Assembly: GCA_019279435.1 (NCBI GenBank)
Contig: JAAALK010000079.1
Coordinates: 62,196,330 to 62,260,329 of the forward strand
Direction of reading: 5' to 3'
Length of the DNA stretch: 64,000 bases
DNA from: Zizania palustris
Lineage: Eukaryota; Streptophyta; Magnoliopsida; Poales; Poaceae
Shown here: positions 33,011 to 45,200 of the stretch, piece by piece
Layout of the letters: each line of letters begins with the position of its first letter
Numbering within the stretch: position 1 is the first letter of the stretch
The notes under the pieces: model-generated
The model's input: only the letters and a program-made list of their open reading frames with translations
Databases searched by the model: none
Told to the model about the DNA's origin: nothing
Translations under genes and position numbers: made by a program

Positions 33011-33268
33011 GAACCTGTCCCGTCTTTGTTAGGTGGACTAAAATTTAGACTAAAATATCTGGTCTTTTAGTTTAAAGAAATGAATTAAATTGGACTAAAT
33101 AGCACAAAATACACTTCAACCTAAAGAAATAACGTTAGAACAGGAAGAACAAGGGTACTAGTTTAAGGTAAAAAAGTTTTTGTTGAATTGTATTAAAACA
33201 ATATCTCGACTAAAGTTTAGTTTACGAGCTAAACTTTAGTCTTCGTACTAAAGGAACCAAACAAGAGC
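33011..33268. mobile_element. Diverged Tourist-like MITE, TTA duplication
   Basis: 258 bp flanked by TTA (33008-33010 and 33269-33271). It has ggactaaaatttag near the left and ctaaactttagtc near the right, as in the element at 31287. The termini (gaacctgtcccgtctttg and ggaaccaaacaagagc) are degenerate inverse copies of the gcctgtttggttc type. Confidence 0.65.
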
Positions 33269-33349
33269 TTAATTAATTATTATTAGATCGGGGCAAAATC
33301 TACTATATTACATTACTAAACACCATGCAATCGCCTTGCAAAAAAAAGA

Positions 33350-36300
33350 TTACCATTCTCAAGCTGAATTTCCATTAGCCGAGAGAGTTGGACTCGGATA
33401 GTGTTTTCATAAATTTTGGTTATATCTAATACACACTTTGACCTATTTTCTGAGGGCTCTATTACTAACATATTTACTGTAAAACTCAGATTTCTTTTAT
33501 ATAAAAAACAACAACAAAAAAACAAAAAAAAAATCACGCACGCACAGACCGGCCGCAGCCAGACGAGCAGCCGCTGGCCACGGCCGTCGCGCGCCCGTGC
33601 GTGGCGCTGGCCGTGCGTCGCGCCTCCGTGCCAGGCCGCATACCGCCGGCTGCGCCTGGCCGCACGCCGGCGCCTAGATACTGCACCCTCTCCTGCGCGC
33701 CGCCCTGACCGTGCCGGACCACGCCATGCGCCTGTGTCCGCCCGGCCGCGCGCCTGAGTCCGCCCGGACTGCGCCCATGCGTTGCGCCCCTCGCCAGCAC
33801 GTCGTCCCGACCACGCCCTGCGCCTGTGTCCGCCTGACCCGTGCCCTACGCCCAGCAGCCACGGAGACTCCCCGCTCGGACCGTCGGTTTCTTCGCCGTC
33901 CCCGTGCCCGCGCCGGACCATTGACCCTTTTTCGTCGTGCTGTCGCCTCCAACCACTCCCCACCATGCCGAGTGACAGCACCGGCATGCCCTCCACCTAC
34001 TCCGCCACATGCCTCTGCGTGCGCCGCCGTCCCGTCGCCATTACTCGACCCACGTCGCCGCCCATACCGTCGCACGGATAAAATGGCCCGAGCTCACATG
34101 GTTGCGCCCACCCAAACCTCAGTCAACCCTCTCCACTCTAGAGCACTCGCCGAAGCCATCCGAGCACGATCTCGCCAGGAATCCACAGGAGCCGAATGCC
34201 ATCGCCATGGTTTGTCCCAAAAATCCCTTCCCTCCATTGCTCTATTCCGTGGACCAATACTGGGAACATGATCAGTGACCTTCAGTGCTCCCATTTTCGC
34301 AGCCTACTTCGCCGGATTTCGCCTTCACCAGAAATCCCCAAATTCGCCGTCGAACATCGAGCTCTAACCAAGGTACCATAACTTTGCAATTAATTCATGC
34401 TAGAGCATACCCATGAGTAGTAGAACATGTTCCCTAGCTCGTCGTGGACGTAGGGTGGCCGTAGCTCGCCGGCGACGAGCCCTCCATTTTGAGCTCTCGG
34501 GTCACCGTCGCCAGGGAACTACGGGCCACCGTAGCTCAATCCAAGAGCACCAGTAGCTCCGCAATGCCCTGAGGATGGTGAAAATGACCCCCGATGTCTC
34601 GCCGGAGCTCCGCCTTCACCATTAAAAATCCCAAACCGAACCTACTGTTCGCCGGTCTAAAACCTAAACCGTAGCTCTAATTCCAAATCCAAACCGTTGG
34701 ATGTGTTCATCTAGTTGTGTTCTACCTTCCTTTAAAATTTCGTGGCAATCGGAGCTAAAATGGTGGAGTTATGCCCCGGAGAAGCCTCGGCCGTTGGAGG
34801 TCGTCTTCAACCTCCAGCCGCCGTGCCCTCCCCTGCTCCCTGCCACTGACCTGTGGGCCCCCCGGTCAGCAGCCCTCAGCCACCGCCATGTGGGCCCCGC
34901 TACCGAGCCAGCCGCTGGGCCACGCGCTGGCCTGGCCGTGCGCGCGTAGCGCCCCTTGGGCCATTCTGTTCGGCCCAGCAAGCACAGCGTTGTTTTCTAT
35001 TTTTCTGAATTAATTTTCCCACTGACCGGCCCATATGAACAGTGCGTTTTCTGTTTTTTTGAAATGGTTTTCTGGCCGGCCCACTGTGAATAGTAGCTTT
35101 TTCTGTTTTTCCGATTTTCAGAATATGTTTGCAGCTTTAAAAATTTGTAGAAAAATCATTTTAAATCAGAAAAATTCCATTCAAATTTCTATAGGTCTGT
35201 AAAAATCTAAACTTTAATTTAGAATAGTATAAAATTGTTTTCATGAAACTTTTTGTGTGTTTTTATTTATGTAATGTTGTTTATACTATAGTTGCCGACG
35301 CCGAAGACCCATGAGACTATGACCCGAAGATCCCGAGTACTATACGAATCAAGGCAAGTCTTCCTTTGAACATCCTTGATCCTATTGCATTGATTGTTCC
35401 ACAAAATTTATATATGCATGTTTAGGATTAAACACTCACGTACACTATTAGTCAATTGCTTGGGCAATTAAGACAAATAAAACCTACGCTTGTTAACAAG
35501 CCTCCTTGATAATTGAATACCATGTTTACCTTGTCGCTCTAGGGTTTATTTTACATCCATGATTTAATTTATTCTTTTAATTATTTTTAGCACATTCCTT
35601 GTCAAATGGGTGCACTACACATACACTTACACACTTATATCAAAACATTACGACTAGATGTAGAATGGTTGATGATGATGTGATTTTACAAATGTGTTGT
35701 GTGAAATGAAATTGTGTGTGTTACAAAGACTATTAAGGACCGATTCCTTGGGAAAGCATGAGCACAACATCGTGCAACCTTGTGGGTACGTGAGAGGTGC
35801 CCCTGGGCTAGTACTTAGTGAGTTTGGGATAGCCTGATTGCCGATGGATGTGGAATCACCGGGTGGCTCGTGGTATTACTTGAAAAGTCCCTAACGGGCA
35901 CGAGATTGTGGTTGTGATTCGAGGAGTTGGAAGTGGAGCACCCGTGTGATTGCCTGGGGAGAAGAAGGAAGACGTACTTTCCGGATCCTTGACCGTGAAT
36001 CCATCTAGGTGGCAGTGGGATATCCTAGGTTTGCTTTGGAAAGTCTTTGTCTCGAACCTCCTATACCGACGGGTAGCGGAGTAGAGTTTGAGTCGCAAGG
36101 ATAAAGTGTGCACCTTCAGCTGAAGTATGATCTGTTCGAACAGCCGTGCCCACGGATATGGGCAAGTGATTTCATGTATCTTCCCTAGCGTAGTGTTTAC
36201 TTGTTTTCAACTAAATGGGAAATGGGTTGGGACGTTACCAGAGTATACCGTTGGGTATACGACTAGCCTGTGTGGTTGGATAACGTTCCTGTGTGGAGCG

Positions 36301-37111
36301 GGAAGTCGAAAGGCTTCATAGGGAGCGATGTGAGATGTGATAACTAGTTGAGCGTTAAAATGAATTGGGATGAGATGTTGATAATGGGAACACTTCCCCG
36401 ATGGATGGGTAAGCTAGTACCGAGATAATGATGAGTTATGATGATAAGATGATGGTCGTGATATGTGGAAATTGATGAAAAGAAATGTGACTTGTGGAGT
36501 TGAAGGAAAGTGATGGTGGGATTTGTTGCAAAGCAATCCCGGTTGGTGAGAATGTGAGAGTTGAATTAGCTTTTGAACTACTGCTACTTTATGTGGGAAC
36601 GGTTAGAGGTTGGGACCTCTATCCGTGGGTGTCAAGCACTTAGAATTTATAAACTATAAATATTCCCTTGAGAACCATAGCCGCTCTTTGTATCGTGCAT
36701 CTATACTACTTCCAAGACTTGCTGAGTACTCTTGAGTACTCACCCTTGTTGTTTTACACCCCCACACCAGAGTTTGCTAATCTTCGGAGGACGTCAAGAA
36801 TCTTGAATGTGAAGATGAAATTGTTGCCGATGAAGATATAGAAGATTAGGGTTTCGGGCCTAGTCCCCAAGTAGTGTTAGGATAGTAGTACATGTTCGAG
36901 TGATAAAATGCTTCCGCTGTGTTTTTGTAATGATTGTTGCTGCGAGGTATGCCTCTTTAGCAGCTTTTGTAATATTTAATTATTGTAATTTTCCCTCTGT
37001 AATGTACTACTGTCGAATGGAACAATGTCAACAGCGATATTGTTCGTCTTCGATGAAGTATCGGCTCGTCCCGCTCGATGGTATTTCCGAGTCCCGGGAC
37101 GGGTCGTTACA
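33350..37111 (+). mobile_element. Large solo LTR, probably Gypsy class
   Basis: About 3.8 kb with no gag-pol. The right end is sharp (gacgggtcgttaca at 37098-37111, ending CA). The left end is fuzzy, near 33350. A GC-rich part (33540-34950), interrupted by T-rich spacers, is followed by a region typical of long grass LTRs. Long open frames on both strands at 33316-34271 are composition effects. With only one LTR visible, the simplest reading is LTR-LTR recombination. I could not match a target duplication at the left. Confidence 0.5.
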
Positions 37112-37689
37112 TTTACTTCCAATGTGAGTAACGTATTTGGTTTCAAAATCCTACGCGCTCTACATCTGGAGGATTTGCGAATTCCTCAAGAACTTTCCAA
37201 TGTGAATCTTTTAGATAAACCCCTTAAAAAATTGGAGGACCATCTCAAGAAGTAAACGTTTGTTCTCGTGCATTTCCTTATACCGTGAATGCCAGTAGAC
37301 GAAATTAAATCAAGAAAACCACCCATCGCCCACTAGCATTTCGACAAAATTATATATAGTTCGTTGTTACGATGTAATAGATCGATATTTAGAACTTGAA
37401 AGAACCATAATCACTTGGAATATAATGGAGTTCAGATACAGACCCATCATAATATACACAACGTGTCTACAAATGTTCATATCGATCTGGCCATGCATGT
37501 CACGATCACAATACTGGTTAATATTAAACCAAACATATATAGGAATTAATTCCCAGTGAACCTAGACCGGCTCAAGCCAAGATCCAGCCCCAAATATTGT
37601 GTGTTTTGGTGGCTTCTGGATCACGTGGTCACGTCAAACTTTCACATATCAATCCATGCATCGCCCAATTACCTGACATGACATCTAAT

Positions 37690-37890
37690 CAGCACTTCAA
37701 ATACGAACGTTACATATTTTTGTAATTCTTCAAAATCACCAAATAGATTCGATTTTTTTAAAAAAATATTATTTCGGAAAAAATTCTTATTAGTCGGCAC
37801 TTCAAGTACGGATGTTAACTATTTTTGCAATTCTTCAAAAATATCAAACAGATTTGTTTTTTTTAAAAAAACATTATTTCGGAAAAAAAA
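37690..37890. repeat. Tandem repeat of about 102 bp, two units
   Basis: Each unit runs from gcacttcaartacg through tttttgyaattcttcaaaa to aaaaaacattatttcgg or a close variant, with clear divergence. It lies just upstream of the BAHD promoter. Confidence 0.6.
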
Positions 37891-37895
37891 TCCTA

Positions 37896-37905
37896 CATAT
37901 ATATG
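37896..37905 (+). promoter_or_regulatory. TATA-like box of the BAHD gene
   Basis: catatatatg, about 140 bp upstream of the chosen start codon, followed by a leader containing cgatcgatcgatcc. The assignment is by position only. Confidence 0.4.
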
Positions 37906-38042
37906 TTCGCTCTGTTGCAGCATTGCCAACAAAACCAACGCGCTCGCTGCTACACTAACATCTCTCCGATCGATCGATCCTTTCTAGTTATCTCAGAGAC
38001 GAGCTAACTGCGACGACGATGTCGTGCATGCACGTATACCAC

Positions 38043-39416
38043 ATGAAGGTTAAGGTAGAGAGCTCGAGGATCGTCAGGCCGCGGTACGAGGATGGCGCGG
38101 CGGCGGAGACGGAGTGGATGCCGCTCAGCGTGTTCGATACCGTGACGTACAGTGAGAACGTGGCCATCATCTACGCGTTCCGGCCGCCGAACCCGCCCAG
38201 CGCGGCGCTGGAGGATGGCTTGGCGCGGACGCTGGCGGTGTACCGCGAGTGGGCGGGGCGGCTCGGGCGAGGGCCGGACGGGCGGCGGGCGGTGCTGCTC
38301 AACGACGCCGGGGTGCGGTTCGTGGAGGCCACCGTGGACGCGCCGCTGGCCGTGGCGGTGCCGTTCAGGCCGTCGCCGGAGGTGAAGCGGCTTCACCCGA
38401 CCATCGATGATGGCCCCGTGGAGGAGCTGCTGCAGGTGCAGGTCACGCGGTTCTCGTGTGGGTCCATGGTGCTGGGCTTCGCGTCGAACCACAGCATCGC
38501 CGACGGGCAGGCCACGGGAAACTTCCTGGTGGCGTGGGGGCTCGCAACGCGGCGGCTGCCGGTGGAGCCGCTCCCCGTTCGCGACCGGTCCACCAGGTTC
38601 ATGCCGCGGGACCCACCGATCGTGGGTTTCCAGCACCGGGAGACGGAATACAAGGTGCCGGCGCAGCCGAAGAAGCGCGAGGCGGACGGCGGCGAGGTGG
38701 ACTACGAGGTGGACTACGAGGAGGAGGAGGAGGAGATCGGCGCGGCGGCGCACGACAAGATCAAGGTCCACAAGGTTCACTTCACCAAGGAGTTCGTGGC
38801 GCGTCTCAAGGCGCGCACCTCGTCAGGCCTCCCGCCGTCTCGGCGCGGCTACACCACCTTCGAGAGCGTGGTCGCCCATCTCTGGCGCGCGGTGACCGCG
38901 GCGCGAGGCCTTGGCGCCGGCGAGACAACCAATATCCGCCTCTCCGTCAACGGCCGTGCCCGCATGCGCCCGCCGGTCCCGCGCGACTACTTCGGCAACC
39001 TCGTCCTCTGGGCGTTCCCCCGCTGCGACGCCGGCGACCTCGTCTCCCGCCCGGTGCAACACGCCGCCGAGCTCATCCACCGCGCCGTCGTCGTCGTGGA
39101 CGACGCCTACTTCCGGTCCTTCGTCGACTTCGCCTCCTCCGGCGCCGTCGAGTCCGAGCGCCTCGTCCCCACCGCCGACAGCAACCAGCTGGTGCTCTGC
39201 CCGAACCTGGAGCTGGACAGCTGGCTCGGCATCAACTTCTACGACCTCGACTTCGGCGGCGGCTGCCCCTTCTTCTTCATGCCGTCCTACTTCCTCATGG
39301 AGGGCACTCTCTTCCTCGTCCCTTCCTTCCTCGGCGACGGCAGCATCGAGGTCTACGTCGGCCTCTTCGAGAATCACCTCAACGAGTTCAAGAAGATTTG
39401 CTACGACATCGCCTAA
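38043..39416 (+). CDS. BAHD acyltransferase (hydroxycinnamoyl-amine type)
   Basis: Single-exon gene of 457 codons. An in-frame ATG at 38019 would add eight residues, but the family usually starts with a short MKVKV-type segment, so I chose 38043. The catalytic HxxxD motif is HSIAD at residues 150-154. The structural DFGWG motif reads DFGGG near residue 403, as in agmatine and putrescine hydroxycinnamoyltransferases. These cytosolic enzymes join a CoA-activated phenolic acid to an amine, giving defence amides. An acidic insert with six consecutive Glu lies around residues 220-240 in the region linking the two lobes. No break is seen. The exact acceptor and donor cannot be read from the sequence; another N- or O-acyltransferase specificity is possible. 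Confidence 0.87.
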   Translation: MKVKVESSRIVRPRYEDGAAAETEWMPLSVFDTVTYSENVAIIYAFRPPNPPSAALEDGLARTLAVYREWAGRLGRGPDGRRAVLLNDAGVRFVEATVDAPLAVAVPFRPSPEVKRLHPTIDDGPVEELLQVQVTRFSCGSMVLGFASNHSIADGQATGNFLVAWGLATRRLPVEPLPVRDRSTRFMPRDPPIVGFQHRETEYKVPAQPKKREADGGEVDYEVDYEEEEEEIGAAAHDKIKVHKVHFTKEFVARLKARTSSGLPPSRRGYTTFESVVAHLWRAVTAARGLGAGETTNIRLSVNGRARMRPPVPRDYFGNLVLWAFPRCDAGDLVSRPVQHAAELIHRAVVVVDDAYFRSFVDFASSGAVESERLVPTADSNQLVLCPNLELDSWLGINFYDLDFGGGCPFFFMPSYFLMEGTLFLVPSFLGDGSIEVYVGLFENHLNEFKKICYDIA

Positions 39417-42260
39417 GCTAGCTATGCTATATCAGTCACATAATCCTGCACGCTCATACTAAGACAAATTAATCATCAAGCCTAATTAGTAATTACGCGA
39501 CTAATTATGTTAAAAAACACAGCACCCGTAGACAGCTGAGGCTTACGTGTAGTAGCCTAGCTCGCTATATTGTTTTTCTTACTATCGTGGTTAATCTAAT
39601 TGCGTTTAGTAACTTCTGCGTGCATGCATGAGCGACGACTCATCACTCCACATAGTTCAGCGAGAGTGAGAGGAATTAGACCGTTATTATGGTACTTAAA
39701 TTTAAAAATGGATGGTACATGTTTTTGTTTAAAAAATCTAGATCCAACAGAATGAGTAAACACGGTATTCATTTTGGGTAAGAGGATGGGCAAAACCCAA
39801 AATTGAGTCTTCTTACTTCTCTCATGCACAATGAATCTGGCCATACAGTCATGTTTTGCATAATTTTTAGGTACAAGAATCATTTCTTTCACCGCGACCG
39901 ACATCATATATAGGTACTTTTGGATTCTATCGTTAGAAACACTTTTAGATAGGTAAATATGCGTATTTCGGTAAAATCATATATGATTATACTAGGTTTG
40001 TAAATTAAAAAAAATCTTTCAAAAGTTTACCATGCATTCTCCGGAAAAGAAATTTCAAATGGTTTTTTGAATATTTGTGAAATAAATTTTCGAATTGTTA
40101 AAATTCTTTGTTTTTTAAATTGTATACGTGTCATATGCCATAAATTAAGGGATTTCAAAATATTTTGGGCAAATTGAGGAAAGAAATATATTAAACGTAT
40201 GGAAAGAATTTATTTTGCATGCACGTGGATCCCACATTTAGGAAAAAGAAGGTAATATTACCTGTTACCTCTAGGAGGTAACGGGTCACCTATTTTAAAT
40301 CTGAGTCGTCCAATCACATGAATTGGATGGCTGATAAAATTTTGGGGTACTGTAAAAATTCCCTTGTATGTAACAAAGTAAACAAATCGCTGTTGTTATC
40401 AATCACGCAAGGTCAACTTTTTCTTGTTGTGACCACAGGTTAATTATGTGCAACAGGAAAATTAAGTTTTGTCATTTTCTGTCTTCCTTTATTCACAAAA
40501 GGTAACGTTACGTAGCAATATATTATTCCCTCCGGCAAAAAAATATTTCCAACTTTTTTTAAAAAAACACTCCATTACTATATTTTACTTATGGTCGGCG
40601 GTTATTAAATTAAATAAAACATAGTGGGACACAGGCAATTTTCGTTACGTCAACCACTGCACTTCTGCCTTCGATTCTTCGATAATCTTCTTACTTTGGA
40701 CGCACATCTCATTGATTGAGATACCATGTTTCCGTCTCATTTTCAGTTCTTCATTTTTTTAAAAAAATGTATGATCCCCGTAGGGACGAAGCGATCGAGT
40801 AGAGACTGTAGAGTACAGTAGTAGACAGTAGAGTAGAGCACGTACGTGCAAAGTTTGTCAGAGGGAACAGCACAGCACAGCACGTAGACCATGAAGAGTA
40901 GAGAGCTGTGGAGGGACACATGTTCGTTCGTGCAGGCGGCGTGTCGTCGTCGTCGTCTGGGTCTGGCATTGCACTGCTTATTTGCATGGACCGCAGGGTT
41001 AGCAGGCCACTACAACCTGATATGCAGCAGCAGCGCCGTGCAGTGCTTGTGCTTGTGCAGCTACGTCAGTTTCCGGTACCTATTTTTTAAATACTATAAA
41101 TATGGTTTATAATCTATAGTAATTTTATATAAAATTATAATACTTTTAAATATGTGTGTCATTCAGTTTATAACAACGTGCGGGAAAGAAAATAATACAT
41201 TCGCAAGAGAAAAAATAAGCATGGATGAAAATAGAGAATGACTAAAGTAATTCTATATTTAAGAGGGATGAGAGATAATTTAGGGAATGAAATATATAAG
41301 AGACTCATTTAGAAAGACTTGGAGCTTCATTTTTTACTAAAACATCTAAATTCAAATTTAGATAACCATATAAGTAATCTCTTAGAACACTCTTGTAGAC
41401 CTAACGAATCACCTTTTTATATAAAAAAACTAAAAAAGTTGATACGAGTAAAACTACAGAGGTGCTGAATTTATATTTTCAACGACCGAGCCGCTTTTTA
41501 CCCACTTATTTATTACACAACCAACATATATTCTATATAATAATTTGGGGTATAACCGTATAGCAAACAATCTACATGTAAGTTTATTTTTTTCAATATT
41601 CAATTTTTATTCTTAAAAATTCGGTTTTTGATTCATGGTTCAGTTTTTATTCATGAAAAAAAACGAATGCTCTGAAAACCCGAAGAGCACCGCGAGCCAC
41701 AGTCCACAGACAAAAGCCCAGCAGCAGCCCATCATCAGAAGGTAAAAGGAAAGACAGAGCTAATATATAAATAAAAGGATGTGTTTAGATCAGAAGCTAA
41801 AATTGTACAGTGACAAAAAGACGAAGCACATCCCCTTCAGAAGCAACTGCAAAGCCAGAAGGACATAACAGACCACTAGATGTGCTCACGCAAAGAGGGA
41901 GATAAAACATTAATTAAGTGGCATTTCAGATGTCACGGGAGGTTTCTACAACAGGCATCAATCAATCAGGCACTTTATGTTAATTACAACTTGCTGGCAA
42001 GCATGAACTGTACACTCGACAAGAATCAGTATAATTTCATCAGAAAACCTTCTATGGTGATGTCTAGCTATAGCCTATAGGCAAAGAATCCAGGATCTTT
42101 GGTTTTAATCATGACAGGTTAAATGTAACTTATTGTGACTGCGCCTTTGGCGCTGCTATCGCGGCGCCATTTGCCGGTGCGCTATCGCCCCAGAGGATAA
42201 ATCCTATTGTCAGTCCATCAGCTGCCTCAATAAAACTGGGAGATGAAAATGTTGCGCTTA
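39417..42260. other. Intergenic and 3' region of the GATA gene
   Basis: No gene recognised. A degenerate Stowaway-like end (tccctccgg) lies at about 40529 without a clear partner. Short direct ca/cg-rich repeats (gcacagcacagcacgt) occur near 40870. The last few hundred bases probably include the 3' UTR of the GATA/TIFY gene. Confidence 0.4.
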
Positions 42261-45200
42261 TTACGCTTCGGTGTTGCGTGCAGCAACGTTGTCAGTTTTT
42301 GGTACCACCAGAGCCTTGTTGTCGATTCCACTCTGAGGGACAGCAGCATTGCTCTGAGGGTATGGAAATATTCACAGCTCAGCAATGTATAAAAAATAAC
42401 TAGGCAGCAATTTCATTATCCAACTTTTACTAATAACGGCAGAAATGAACTTGCTCAACTGCAACCACAGAAGATTCAACTTTTGCTTTGGGGCAACTTC
42501 TCAGGGTACCCTGCAGATACGAATTAGACAATTACCCAGACATAAAGAAATAAGTAACCATATGTTATGTGCATATTAGTAGATTAGATTGAATTAGTTA
42601 AGATAAGATTAGTTAGTTAGGATTATTTCTGTTTTAAAGATAGAGATAAGGTTAGCAGATTAGATTGTGTTAGGACTATCCTACCACCATAACTCCACAG
42701 GGGCTAGCGCCAGCAAAGGCAAATCACAAAAAATGTTGGTATAAGCAGTCACATCTAGAGGTTTGAGATACGTTCCTTGCACAGAAAATCAACCACCGTT
42801 TTTGTCCACTTTGATGCAAACACAACATGGAACGAGCAGCTTAACGGCAACACCATGAAAATGATAGGGTCTTTTTACTTTTAGATTTTCCACACGGTTG
42901 CCCTATTTTCATCTCCAAATGAATCCATACTTATATATTTCGACATATAACTGTTAAAGTGAATTGACATACCTACAAATCCATTGAAAAATAAAAGACG
43001 AAGTACAAATATATGACAACTTGAAGAAGACATGTGATTGAATATAACCTAACGTTAAAAAACTATGAATTTTTTCGCAAGTTACTACAACAAAAACACC
43101 ATTGCTGCAAGTACACTATCAATGGGGGCAAGATAGCAAAACAGGGTTGATGCCTTAACATGCCCTGTAACACCATAACAAGAAGCATGCATGTCATGAA
43201 GAATTATTTTTTCAATTTGCAACATAGCAGTGTAAATCCACCCTCATGAGAAAATTACTATGTTAGCAATTTATGAAATGGGAGAGAAGGGGCTATCTTT
43301 GAAACAATGATGACGATGAGCATATCAGTTATCAAACAATAAGCCAGCTAGTTAAAGCATGCAATCATACCTTGTTTGCCCACATCAATCCACAAGCATT
43401 GCACAAAGTCCTTGGACCAGCTGGACCACGGCGCATTGCTGGTGTCATCTTTTCACTAGTGCCACAATTCTGACACCTGCAACAAGTACCATATCGAAAA
43501 AAGTTTTCCACTAAACAATACTTACAGATAGAGTGTACCAACTAATCAAAAGATAAGACAGACTTTGATTCTTGAGATGGAAAATCTTGGCCTGAGCCCT
43601 GGGAGACAAGATCACAGCCTAGGGATGGGGATTCTCCCTCCATATTTGCTCTTCCAGCAAATTGACCCTTCCGACGTTGCATCCTGAAAGTATTTAGAAA
43701 CAACATCACTTTTTAAAGACAAGTCATGTTATTCTAGCTGTATGATTTAGTTGCCATTCCTGGCCTCCTACCTATGCCTAATCTATCTCCAGCCTAGCTT
43801 CTACCCATGAAATTCAGTGGCAGCAGCACCTGATTTAATGACAAATGTGTCGTATCCTGTGCCTACCATGTGAACGTTCTACCACCGCTACGAGCCAAGG
43901 CATTAGTCATCCTTGTTTGCCAGTATTCACCAAACACAACATTTGACTAGTGAGGTGACATCAATGTTGGTGGCTAAAACAATTCGAAACAAAATGTAGG
44001 TCTGTAGGTGATATATGGGAGAAACAAAGGCACACAGGTTTCCGTTTGTTGCGCATGATCCAATGGATATGCTACACCTTGCACTTAGGGTCTTGGTTCA
44101 ATTTTTTGAACCAGTTTCTTGGCTCGGAAGCTAGAATCTGAACCAAACAGTTTTTTTGGTCACCCAACTTTTCCAGAATCTACAGATTCTCGTAGTACAA
44201 ATTTAAAAGTTGCTATAACCCAGATTTCATAGATTCTCGGTTCAACATCAACTTTGAATGAATATTACCTACCATGCTATTAAAACATATCAGTTCATGT
44301 AAAATTTGAAAAAAGTAAAATTTAGTAAAATATATAATTTTAGTGTAATTTAAAAATATATAATTTTAATATAAACATTACAAAATTTCATGATTAGAAT
44401 GATTTACATGTAAAATTACACATTAATAATATAACTAAACATCATAAACTACCAAAATATAAATCCACAATTATTCTAACTAAACAACTTTTCCGCTTTT
44501 CTACAGCTCACAGCTCACATCAGCTTTTCCACAGCTCACAGAGCTCACAATAGTTTTTTCAGAATCTACAGCTCAACCAAACACATCTTTAGTTGCAGCT
44601 AAAATGACCTGTGTACTATACACAGGCATACAACCTTGCTTTAGAAAATTCATTTGGCTGTACATTTTCATTTGAATGGTGTTGGAACATATTGAGCAAT
44701 TGAGATGTACGATTTAGCATGAATAGCATTTGTGGACTCCAATTAAGCAGTAGGTAGTACATCAATTGCTGACCAAATAGATGAAAACACTAAAAAAATG
44801 TTAATGTGCTCCTTATGGGCACTGAAGCAGTCCCATTAACTAGAACAATGAAAAGCATGATGATCAATCCAAACATTTTTTTTAAAAAAAATGTGCGAAC
44901 ATACATGATTTGTCTATACCTTCTTCTATGGTAACATTTTGCAATATTGTTGGTAAGTACTAAATCAGACCAGCTACAAACCTGAGTGCTACTTCTTTGC
45001 GTACCGCATAACGTATTTTCTTATCAAAATTTCTTTCCTTTCGCTTTTCACGGAACCTAATAAGTGACGCAACTCTTTTTGCAGGGATATCTGTCCTTTG
45101 AAGTAAATCATCACACCCCTGCACATATTTCTAACATGAGCTATAAAAAACATTACTGATTGTCAACTGTATTGAAGAACTATTTATTTCCACATACTGT

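Larger units (their letters stand above)
37112..38042. other. Spacer and upstream region of the BAHD gene
   Basis: 37112-37255 continues an open frame ending ...KKLEDHLKK that is partly LTR-derived; I do not recognise it. Two diverged direct repeats of about 102 bp occupy 37690-37890 (attatttcggaaaaa in both). A TATA-like box is annotated separately. Confidence 0.4.

Noticed and set aside
33316..34271. Long open frames (up to 226 codons) on both strands as a gene
   Set aside because: They lie in the GC-rich part of the solo LTR, are Arg/Pro/Gly-rich low complexity, and overlap on both strands.
38456..39421. 321-codon frame overlapping the BAHD gene
   Set aside because: It is a shifted-frame shadow with Arg/Pro-rich content. 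The main frame has the family motifs.
40526..40640. Complete Stowaway element
   Set aside because: Only one terminus (tccctccgg) is recognisable; no partner end was found.
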